Below are positions 1 through 4,960 of a stretch of DNA of 6,813 bases, in pieces; the stretch's first letter is position 1; each line of letters starts with the position of its first letter. Both the position numbers and the translations under genes were made by a program. The notes below the pieces were generated by a model. The model saw only the letters and a list, made by a program, of their open reading frames with translations, searched no databases and was not told the DNA's origin. The DNA comes from Chloroflexota bacterium (lineage in GTDB: Bacteria > Chloroflexota > Dormibacteria > Dormibacterales > Dormibacteraceae): NCBI GenBank assembly GCA_005880525.1, contig VBFW01000218.1, positions 1 through 6,813 of the forward strand, written 5' to 3'.

Positions 1-383
1 TTGCCGTCTCGACGCGGCCGCGCGGATTGCTCGCCGTGGCCGGCTGTGCGTTGGTGGTGGTTGCTTCGGTTCACCTTGATCCGACGTCAACAGCTACGAC
101 CGCGTTGCACCGGCTTGCCTCGGGCGTGGCGATGCTTGCTCTGGCCACGGCTCCGTTTCGCTTCGCGGCCGCGCGAGCGCGCTACTCGCGGGCCCTCGGC
201 GTGGCCATGATCGGACTGCTCGTAATCGCGGTGGTGCTGGTGCCCACAGGCTTTTCCGCGTGGGGTCTGTGGGAGCGAGCCTTCCTCTTGGTCGCGATGG
301 CCTCGGTCATCGTGATGAGCAGGTTCTCGGCAGACGAAGCGATGAGAGCCCCGGCGGCAATCGTGAGCAGGAGCGTTTCGTAG
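1..383 (+). CDS. DUF998-like integral membrane protein, 5'-truncated by the window edge
   Basis: The reading frame is open from base 3 to the TAG at 381-383, so the gene begins before the window; the TTG at 27 is only the first in-window start-like codon. The visible C-terminal part (about 126 residues) is mostly membrane helix. Counting from codon 27, hydrophobic segments lie near residues 2-17, 28-48, 57-73 and 84-98, separated by short Arg-rich loops. The pattern of a short loop with Asp/Thr, a 'LHRLASG' helix start and a final 'GLWERAFLL' helix resembles the C-terminal half of DUF998 proteins, a family of unknown function with about six helices. The call rests on that pattern alone. Its last 200 bp overlap the minus-strand phosphatidyltransferase gene tail-to-tail. 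It could also belong to another small multi-helix family. Confidence 0.6.
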   Translation, partial: AVSTRPRGLLAVAGCALVVVASVHLDPTSTATTALHRLASGVAMLALATAPFRFAAARARYSRALGVAMIGLLVIAVVLVPTGFSAWGLWERAFLLVAMASVIVMSRFSADEAMRAPAAIVSRSVS

Positions 384-808
384 ACGCCGCTGAGCAGCGT
401 GACCAGAGCAAACGCGTAGAGGCAGCCGCCGGCCACCTTCGACCCCAGGCGGCGCCGGGGAACGCCAGTTCCTAGTGAAGCGACGTGGACTGCGCACGCG
501 GTCGCGATCAGCGCCCAGCTGGTCGTGAGGATCTCGGGGTGCAGCCAGAGCAGCCAGGCCAGGGCGGATACGAGAAGGAGGTTGTCCGCCAGCGCGTCGA
601 GCCGAGCGCCCCGCGGGGTTGCGCCGCCGAATTGGCGCGCGATGTAGCCGTCGAGGAAGTCGGTGGCGCCCGCGAGCAGCAGACCGAAGCCGACCAGGCG
701 GCCGTTTCCGGCCAGCGCTGCGATCGTGAGCACGGGGATCAGGAGGATCCGGGCGCCCGACAGAAGGTCGGGCAGCCGCCGTGAGTATGTGGCTGCAGAG
801 AGGTCCAT
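182..808 (-). CDS. CDP-alcohol phosphatidyltransferase family membrane enzyme
   Basis: The 208-residue product carries the complete family signature DxxDGxxAR(x8)GxxxDxxxD: D50, D53, G54, A57, R58, G67, D71 and D75. These aspartates bind the metal and the CDP-alcohol at the membrane face, where the enzyme moves a phosphatidyl group from CDP-diacylglycerol to an alcohol. The N-terminus (RLPDLLSGARILLIPVL) resembles the start of PgsA-type enzymes, and about six hydrophobic segments follow up to residue 167. The Lys that usually follows the last Asp in PgsA-like enzymes is Asn76 here, so the acceptor (glycerol-3-phosphate, phosphatidylglycerol, inositol or other) cannot be assigned. Residues 168-208 form a basic, low-complexity tail encoded antisense to the DUF998-like gene. 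The start is the ATG at 808, with no ribosome binding site and no clear TANNNT box. It lies 18 bp from the divergent gene at 827. Confidence 0.85.
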   Translation of the reverse strand: MDLSAATYSRRLPDLLSGARILLIPVLTIAALAGNGRLVGFGLLLAGATDFLDGYIARQFGGATPRGARLDALADNLLLVSALAWLLWLHPEILTTSWALIATACAVHVASLGTGVPRRRLGSKVAGGCLYAFALVTLLSGVYETLLLTIAAGALIASSAENLLITMTEAIATKRKARSHRPHAEKPVGTSTTAITSSPIMATPRARE

Positions 809-814
809 CTGGCT

Positions 815-820
815 TATGGT
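815..820 (+). promoter_or_regulatory. Putative -10 box TATGGT of a leaderless promoter
   Basis: TATGGT matches TANNNT and is followed by 6 nt and then the ATG at 827, so transcription would start at or next to the start codon. No convincing -35 is visible. It sits in the 18-bp gap between two divergent start codons, so polymerase bound here would also cover the start of the phosphatidyltransferase gene. Confidence 0.5.
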
Positions 821-826
821 CCCAGC

Positions 827-1498
827 ATGGTCAAGGTGTATCCGGACCGGGCCTGGCCCGCGTTCCTGCGCGTGGTCGGAGACCTGTCAGCCGTGATCTG
901 GTCGGCGGGGTGGGCGGTGCTCGGATGGCTGATCTACAAGACCGTGATGGGCCTCGAGGTGATCGCCGACGGCATCGCGAACACGGGCAAGACGTTCAAC
1001 GACTGGATTGACGCCTTCCGCCATGCGATCCCGGGTGGGATCCCGTACCTCACCCAGTTCCTGCTCGACACGGCCAACGCGCTGCAGAAGTATTCGGGGG
1101 ACCCGCTGGTGCAAGCAGGACACAACATCCACGACGCGATCTTCAAGCTCGCGATCGTGCTCGCGCTGCTGGTGGTTGTTCCGCCGATCCTGCTCGTGCT
1201 GCTGCCGTACGGGACGTGGCGATGGCGGGACATGCGCGAGATCGGGGCCGCGCTAGCGTTCGTGCGCATCGCGTCCGTGACCGGGCGCGCCGACCAGGCG
1301 CGGGCCGTGCTTGCGTTTCGCGCCGTGACCACGCTGAGCTTCCGGCAGCTGATGTCCGCCAGCCCTGACCCGGTGGGAGATCTCACCGAGCGGCGCTATG
1401 AACGCCTTGCGTCCGCGATGCTCAAGCGGGCCGGGCTGGATCCGGGCCGGCTGGCGCCGTCCGACCTGCCCGAGCTGCCGCCTCACCGCCGCCGCTGA
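827..1498 (+). CDS. Two-helix membrane protein of unknown function
   Basis: I cannot assign a function. The 223-residue product has a short N-terminus, a first membrane helix at about residues 20-41 (Trp-rich), and an amphipathic region of about 60 residues with Asn, Gln and His (45-105). A second, very hydrophobic helix follows at about 106-128, then a cytosolic-looking C-terminal domain (130-223) rich in Arg and Ala with a 'QARAVLAFRAVTTL' segment. This layout resembles a set of uncharacterised actinobacterial membrane proteins, remembered by pattern rather than by search. The ATG at 827 is preferred because a TATGGT box lies 6 nt upstream and there is no Shine-Dalgarno. The Pro/Arg-rich C-terminus ends 25 bp before the DUF2277 start, so read-through into that gene is possible, although that gene also has its own -10-like box. 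Confidence 0.75.
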   Translation: MVKVYPDRAWPAFLRVVGDLSAVIWSAGWAVLGWLIYKTVMGLEVIADGIANTGKTFNDWIDAFRHAIPGGIPYLTQFLLDTANALQKYSGDPLVQAGHNIHDAIFKLAIVLALLVVVPPILLVLLPYGTWRWRDMREIGAALAFVRIASVTGRADQARAVLAFRAVTTLSFRQLMSASPDPVGDLTERRYERLASAMLKRAGLDPGRLAPSDLPELPPHRRR

Positions 1499-1510
1499 CC
1501 CGTCGCCGTC

Positions 1511-1516
1511 TATCGT
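1511..1516 (+). promoter_or_regulatory. Putative -10 box TATCGT of a leaderless promoter
   Basis: TATCGT is followed by 7 nt (TTCTGGC) and the GTG start at 1524. No Shine-Dalgarno lies before the GTG. The box supports this internal GTG over start codons farther upstream in the same frame. Confidence 0.55.
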
Positions 1517-1523
1517 TTCTGGC

Positions 1524-1739
1524 GTGTGTCGAAGCATCAAGACTCTGCGCCATGCCGACGACGTCGCTACCGACGAGGAGATCCGCGCCGCCGCGCGCCA
1601 GTTCGTGCGCAAGGTGAGCGGTTTCAGCAAGCCCACTTCCAAGCACGAGGCCGCGTTCGAGGGGGCAGTCGACGAGATCACCGTCGCGTCCCAGCGCCTG
1701 CTCGTCGCCATCGCCGCCAACCTGCCGCACCACTCTTAA
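1524..1739 (+). CDS. DUF2277 family small protein
   Basis: The frame is open from 1398, but the family begins with M-C-R-[NS]-I-[KR]-T-L, which matches exactly from the GTG at 1524 (MCRSIKTL). The sequence continues with the family blocks 'ATDEEIRAAARQFVRKVSGF', 'KP' and 'HEAAFEGAVDEI', giving a 71-residue, mainly helical soluble protein. The function of DUF2277 is unknown. The conserved Cys2 directly after the initiator is a family hallmark and may be a modification or metal site (inference). As I remember the family, members often run 10-20 residues longer with a charged Ala/Arg tail; this one stops at NLPHHS. A TATCGT box 7 nt upstream suggests leaderless transcription, and a hairpin plus T-run follows the stop. 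Confidence 0.88.
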   Translation: MCRSIKTLRHADDVATDEEIRAAARQFVRKVSGFSKPTSKHEAAFEGAVDEITVASQRLLVAIAANLPHHS

Positions 1740-1745
1740 CAGGCT

Positions 1746-1779
1746 GGGTTGTGGCTCCGGCCACGCCCGTCTAATTTTT
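1746..1779 (+). terminator. Probable rho-independent terminator after the DUF2277 gene
   Basis: GTGGC (1751-1755) and GCCAC (1760-1764) pair around a TCCG loop. The stem can extend by a T-G wobble (1750/1765) and GGG/CCC (1746-1748/1766-1768) with one bulged T. Six bases later comes TTTTT (1775-1779). The stem begins 7 nt after the TAA. The distance from stem to T-run is a little long, so efficiency is uncertain. Confidence 0.55.
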
Positions 1780-1801
1780 CGAGCGGTACGGTGAGCCAGG
1801 C

Positions 1802-1838
1802 GGGGGAGGGGCCTCGGCCACCACGGGAGGAGGGAGGG
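1802..1838 (+). other. G-rich purine tract, possible G-quadruplex motif
   Basis: Five runs of three or more G occur within 37 bp (1802-1806, 1808-1811, 1825-1827, 1832-1834, 1836-1838) with loops of 1, 13, 4 and 1 nt. The tract lies in the convergent gap between the DUF2277 gene and the glycosylase gene (1740-1858) and overlaps no coding sequence. GGGCC (1809-1813) and GGCCC (1837-1841) could alternatively form a weak hairpin. The long second loop makes quadruplex formation uncertain. Confidence 0.35.
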
Positions 1839-1858
1839 CCCGCGAGAGCTATGTCTGC

Positions 1859-2686
1859 CTAAAGTTGGCAGCCCCGGCAGAAGTTCAGGGGCTCGCGGTT
1901 GGAGCCGAGCTGGCTGATCCGGTGGCCGCACCGCGGGCAGGTCTTCCCACCTTTCATATGCACCGCCATGAACGACCGGTCTTGCTTTGACTCCTCGTAG
2001 TTCGGATTCGCGAGGATGGCCTGGACAGCCCGCTGCAAGACCGTCGGAATCGCTGCAAACAGCGCCTCTTCCTCGGCTGGCTTGAGCGACGCGCGCCTGC
2101 GCAGCGGCAGCAACCGCGCCTCGAACAGGATCTCGTCCGAGTAAGCGTTCCCTATCCCCGCCAGGAACTCCTGGTTGCGCAAGAGGTCCTTGAGCTCATC
2201 GCGAAAGCGCCGGAGCCGCTTGCGGAAGGCCTCGATCCCCATCTCGGTCACCGTGTCTGCCTCCGGTCCGAGCTCGGCCAGGCCGGGCACATCCTTCGCC
2301 GGATCTTCAACCCAGTAAATCCGTCCCATGTCCCGGAAGTCGAGGTACCGCATCTCCAGCTTGCCCTCGACCCGGATCGTGAACACATGAGTCGATGGCA
2401 CCGGCTCGCCGTCGCCGGCGAGCTGGAACCGCCCCCCAAGCATCGGGTTGATGACGAGCCAGCGCGGGGCGCCACCACCGCCGTGCTCGGTGGCGAAGAC
2501 CAGGTGCTTGCCACGTCGCGTGAGTGAGGTGATGCGTCGCGCCGGCAGCTCGCGAGCGAACTCCTCGACCGGGTACCGGAGCAGATGCGCCTTCTTCGGG
2601 GTGACCGAAGCGGCGGTGATCAGCTTTCCCTCGAGCCTGGGGGCCATGCGGATACGCAGCGCCTCGAGCTCGTGTAATTCGGGCAC
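1859..2686 (-). CDS. Fpg/Nei family DNA glycosylase (formamidopyrimidine-DNA glycosylase-like)
   Basis: This is a base excision repair enzyme that would remove oxidised bases and cleave the abasic site by beta/delta elimination. The 275 residues show the full family layout. Pro2 and Glu3 are the N-terminal nucleophile and acid, and Lys60 in RRGKHL is the beta-sandwich lysine. 'LAELGPEA' (137-143) is followed by a helix-two-turn-helix with 'FLAGIGNAYSDEILF' (Asn180). The zinc finger is C250-x2-C253-x16-C270-x2-C273 with Arg264. The GTG at 2686 is fixed by the need for Pro directly after the initiator Met, and by a TATCTT box 6 nt upstream. Odd features: the usual PELPE is PELHE, the HLGM loop reads NPML, and the DPRRFG loop reads DFRDMG. 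It is therefore a divergent subfamily, and I do not assign mutM or nei. It lies 64 bp downstream of the hydrolase on the same strand. Confidence 0.9.
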   Translation of the reverse strand: MPELHELEALRIRMAPRLEGKLITAASVTPKKAHLLRYPVEEFARELPARRITSLTRRGKHLVFATEHGGGGAPRWLVINPMLGGRFQLAGDGEPVPSTHVFTIRVEGKLEMRYLDFRDMGRIYWVEDPAKDVPGLAELGPEADTVTEMGIEAFRKRLRRFRDELKDLLRNQEFLAGIGNAYSDEILFEARLLPLRRRASLKPAEEEALFAAIPTVLQRAVQAILANPNYEESKQDRSFMAVHMKGGKTCPRCGHRISQLGSNREPLNFCRGCQL

Positions 2687-2692
2687 TGCGCC

Positions 2693-2698
2693 AAGATA
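2693..2698 (-). promoter_or_regulatory. Putative -10 box TATCTT of a leaderless promoter
   Basis: Read on the minus strand, TATCTT is followed by GGCGCA (6 nt) and the GTG start of the glycosylase. The start is independently fixed by the catalytic Pro2, so this is one of the firmest examples of the spacing in the window. Confidence 0.6.
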
Positions 2699-2703
2699 CT
2701 GGG

Positions 2704-2719
2704 CGCGGTTTGCACCGCG
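2704..2719 (-). other. Perfect 6-bp inverted repeat with a GCAA tetraloop, upstream of the glycosylase
   Basis: CGCGGT (2704-2709) and ACCGCG (2714-2719) pair perfectly around four bases; on the minus-strand RNA the loop is GCAA, a GNRA tetraloop. It sits between the hydrolase stop and the glycosylase promoter, over the spacer and the expected -35 zone. No T-run follows, so it is not a standard terminator. It may be an operator dyad, a 3'-end stabilising hairpin for the hydrolase mRNA, or chance in GC-rich DNA. Confidence 0.4.
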
Positions 2720-2750
2720 AAGCCGCAGCGTCGCCGGGGCTAGGTCGGGT

Positions 2751-4220
2751 CTAGCTGTTGCAGACCGTCCCGTTGGCGGGGACTGTGAGCTCGAGGAAGT
2801 AAGCCTCGATGGCCGCGCCGGCGCATGCGCTGGTCCCGTACGAGGTGTGGCCGTAGCCGCGGCGGGTCAGAAGCACTGAGCCCGAGATCTCCTGCGCGGC
2901 GTTCTGCGCCAGCGAGTACGGAGTGATCGGGTCGTCGAGGCCGGCCACCAGGAGAATCGGCGGCGCGCCGTCGACGGTCAACGGCCCGGGCGGCATCTTC
3001 GCAGGCACCGGCCAGTAAGCACAGATCAGGTTTCCGTACTGAAACGCGGCGCCGAACACCGGCGATGCCTTGGCGAAGGCCGAACTGAGCGCGTCGTATG
3101 ACGCGATGTCGCTCGGCACCTGGTGATCGAGGCAGTTGATCGCGATGTTGGAGTCCGTCTCGGTGTCGTACGACCCGTTGGATTGGCGGCCGAGGTAAAG
3201 GTCAGCGAAGGTCAGCAGGAGCCGGCCGTTCCCCTGCAGCGCGGCCGTGAGCGCCTGATCCAGGTACGACCACGCATCGGTGCTGTACAGGGTCACGCCG
3301 ATGCCATAGAGCGCAAGTGATCTCGTGAGCTGGCGGTCACCGACCTGCATCGGGTGGTTGTCCAGAGTGTTGAGCAGATTCACCATCTTCGCGACCGGAT
3401 CCCCGCTGCGCCCGACCTGGCAGGTGGTTTTTGCCTTGCAGTCCGCGGCGAACGCATCGAGGTTTGTCTGCAGTCCCTTGATCTGCTCCAGCAGGAAGTC
3501 ATTTGCGGGCATCGCAGGGTCGAGCACTCCGTCGAGCACCAGCGCGCGCACGCGATTGGGAAATAGATGCGCGTACCACTCGCCGATGTACGTCCCGTAC
3601 GAAAAGCCGAGATAGGTGAGCTTGGAGTCGCCGAGCGCAGCTCGGATGCGGTCCATGTCGCGCGCGACGCTCGATGTGTCGACGTACGGCAGAATCTTGC
3701 CGCTCATCTCCTGGCATCCGGCCACGAAGTCCTTGTCCGCCTGGATGGCGGCGGCCTTCTCGATCGGGTCGTCGAGCACTGAGTCCAGCGCGTTGAAAGC
3801 ATCCTCTTGCGGTCCGGTCAAGCATCGAATGGGTGAGCTCTGGCCGGTGCCGCGCGGATCAAACCCAATCAAGTCAAAGCGCGCGTTGAGCTTGGCCAAA
3901 GAAGACACCTGAGACTTCAGATAGTCGATCCCCGAGGCGCCCGGTCCACCTGGGTTCGTGAGCAGCGAGCCGATCCTGTTGGCGGTGTCAGTCGCGGGCT
4001 TGCGGATCAGCGCGAGCTTGATCGTGTCGCCGCTTGGCTTCGAGTAGTCGAGCGGCACGGTCAGCGTCCCGCACTGAAATCCGCTGCCACACCCCTTCCA
4101 GCTCACTGTCGTGGATGCCGGCGAGGGCGATGGAGAGTGCTTGGCGACGCTGGTCGAGCCCCGCGTGCACGCGGTGGCGACGACGACCAGGACCGCCATC
4201 ATGGCCGTAAGTCGCTTCAA
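2751..4220 (-). CDS. Secreted lipoprotein alpha/beta hydrolase, S33 tripeptidyl-aminopeptidase-like with TAP-like C-terminus
   Basis: This is probably an exported exopeptidase that trims short peptides from the N-terminus, as S33 Streptomyces tripeptidyl aminopeptidases do; the substrate is not proven. From the TTG at 4220 the product is 489 residues. It starts MKRLTAMMAVLVVVATAC, a lipoprotein signal peptide with Cys18 as the lipidation site, followed by a Ser/Pro/Thr linker. The oxyanion-type motif NPGGPG is at about residue 89, and the nucleophile is Ser207 in GFSYG. The acid is Asp430 in GLDDPITP and the base is His458 in GYGHTSYG; the last two lie in the TAP-like C-terminal domain. Six or more Cys could form disulfides. 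A longer form from the GTG at 4256 adds 12 residues with acidic charges in front of the signal peptide. I prefer the TTG because a TAGACT box lies 8 nt before it. A paralogue lies at 6168-6813. Confidence 0.9.
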   Translation of the reverse strand: MKRLTAMMAVLVVVATACTRGSTSVAKHSPSPSPASTTVSWKGCGSGFQCGTLTVPLDYSKPSGDTIKLALIRKPATDTANRIGSLLTNPGGPGASGIDYLKSQVSSLAKLNARFDLIGFDPRGTGQSSPIRCLTGPQEDAFNALDSVLDDPIEKAAAIQADKDFVAGCQEMSGKILPYVDTSSVARDMDRIRAALGDSKLTYLGFSYGTYIGEWYAHLFPNRVRALVLDGVLDPAMPANDFLLEQIKGLQTNLDAFAADCKAKTTCQVGRSGDPVAKMVNLLNTLDNHPMQVGDRQLTRSLALYGIGVTLYSTDAWSYLDQALTAALQGNGRLLLTFADLYLGRQSNGSYDTETDSNIAINCLDHQVPSDIASYDALSSAFAKASPVFGAAFQYGNLICAYWPVPAKMPPGPLTVDGAPPILLVAGLDDPITPYSLAQNAAQEISGSVLLTRRGYGHTSYGTSACAGAAIEAYFLELTVPANGTVCNS

Positions 4221-4228
4221 CGGGCCCG

Positions 4229-4234
4229 AGTCTA
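4229..4234 (-). promoter_or_regulatory. Putative -10 box TAGACT of a leaderless promoter
   Basis: On the minus strand TAGACT is followed by 8 nt and then the TTG at 4220 that begins a clean lipoprotein signal peptide. The spacing is slightly longer than for the other genes here. It would lie inside the coding region if the GTG at 4256 is the true start. Confidence 0.4.
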
Positions 4235-4308
4235 ATTCAGCCGTCTTCCGATCCACCCCTGTTACCCAAACTCTCAGCTTTCCGAATTCGACCGTTCGCC
4301 CTTGGGTC

Positions 4309-4314
4309 TAGGAT
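4309..4314 (+). promoter_or_regulatory. Putative -10 box TAGGAT of a leaderless promoter
   Basis: TAGGAT is followed by GCTGCC (6 nt) and the GTG at 4321. A weak -35-like TTCGAC lies at 4287-4292 with a 16-nt spacer. No Shine-Dalgarno is present. Confidence 0.5.
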
Positions 4315-4320
4315 GCTGCC

Positions 4321-4926
4321 GTGACGCCACAGATCGAATACCGCCACACCGCCTATCCGAGCGCCTGGCTTGCAGGCGCGAGCGGCCTTCTGTATTCGGT
4401 TTCGTTCGTGATCATCGCGCGGAACAACCCGTCCCTCGGCACGGGCCTGAGCGGCTTGTTCCTGCTGATTGGTGGTCTGCTCGGCGCGAGCGCGCTGCTG
4501 GGGCTCTATGAGCGACTCAAGCCCTCGAATGGGACATATGCCCTTTGGGCGCTGGTCTTCGGTCTGGCCGGCGCGTTGGCCGCGACGCTTCATGGTGGTT
4601 ACGACCTCGCCGTCGGCATTCACCCGCCCAACCAGGTGATCAACTTTCCGAGCCCTGTCGATCCGCGCGGCCTCGGCACCTTCGGGCTCACCGGCATCTC
4701 GCTGCTCGCGTTCTCATTCCTGATGCGGCGGGACCGCAATTTTTCGCGGGGACTGGTCGGGCTCGGCTATGCGTCGGGTGTGGTGCTCGTGCTGATCTAC
4801 GTCAGCCGCCTCACCATCCTCGACGCGTCCAACCTGCTCGTGCTGGCGCCGGCCGGGATCGAGGGGTTCGTCCTGAACCCGGCCTGGTACATCTGGCTCG
4901 GGTTCGCTCTGAGAAGGAAGGCCTAG
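4321..4926 (+). CDS. Six-helix integral membrane protein of unknown function
   Basis: I do not recognise a characterised family. The 201-residue product is nearly all membrane-embedded, with hydrophobic segments at about residues 17-34, 44-64, 72-98, 117-134, 143-162 and 178-197. Helix 3 ends in HGGYDLA and is followed by a polar Pro-rich loop (100-118) of about 20 residues. The last helix contains NPAWYIWLG and the protein ends in RRKA, consistent with a cytosolic C-terminus. The helix count and the Gly-rich packing recall DUF4386-type proteins, but this is only a resemblance. The GTG at 4321 is chosen because of the TAGGAT box 6 nt upstream. The gene is divergent from the hydrolase lipoprotein and ends 34 bp before the M29 gene, which has its own promoter-like sequence. 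Confidence 0.75.
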   Translation: MTPQIEYRHTAYPSAWLAGASGLLYSVSFVIIARNNPSLGTGLSGLFLLIGGLLGASALLGLYERLKPSNGTYALWALVFGLAGALAATLHGGYDLAVGIHPPNQVINFPSPVDPRGLGTFGLTGISLLAFSFLMRRDRNFSRGLVGLGYASGVVLVLIYVSRLTILDASNLLVLAPAGIEGFVLNPAWYIWLGFALRRKA

Positions 4927-4953
4927 TTGAACTTCACCTAGTCCGACTATCCT
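4927..4953 (+). promoter_or_regulatory. Putative promoter of the M29 aminopeptidase gene (TTGAAC ... TATCCT)
   Basis: A -35-like TTGAAC (4927-4932) begins right after the preceding stop codon. A 15-nt spacer separates it from TATCCT (4948-4953), which is followed by 7 nt and the ATG at 4961. The spacer is shorter than the usual 17 nt, so the -35 may be incidental; the -10 and its distance to the start match the other genes. Confidence 0.55.
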
Positions 4954-4960
4954 CGGTGTC

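Noticed and set aside
14..172. Two GCGGCCGC octamers (14-21 and 165-172)
   Set aside because: Expected by chance in GC-rich coding sequence; no flanking repeat or symmetry suggests a regulatory or recombination role.
934..1386. Minus-strand 150-codon frame opposite the two-helix membrane protein
   Set aside because: Its Ser/Ala/Arg/Thr-rich sequence has no coherent hydrophobic or catalytic pattern, while the plus strand gives two clean membrane helices and a promoter-like box.
1422..1931. Long minus-strand open frame of 169 codons spanning the DUF2277 gene and part of the glycosylase
   Set aside because: It overlaps genes with clear family signatures, has Arg/Pro/Ala-rich composition typical of antisense frames in GC-rich DNA, and shows no motif.
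2739..2755. GCTAG-N7-CTAGC inverted repeat at the hydrolase stop codon
   Set aside because: Five base pairs with the stop codon as one arm, no T-run; likely chance.
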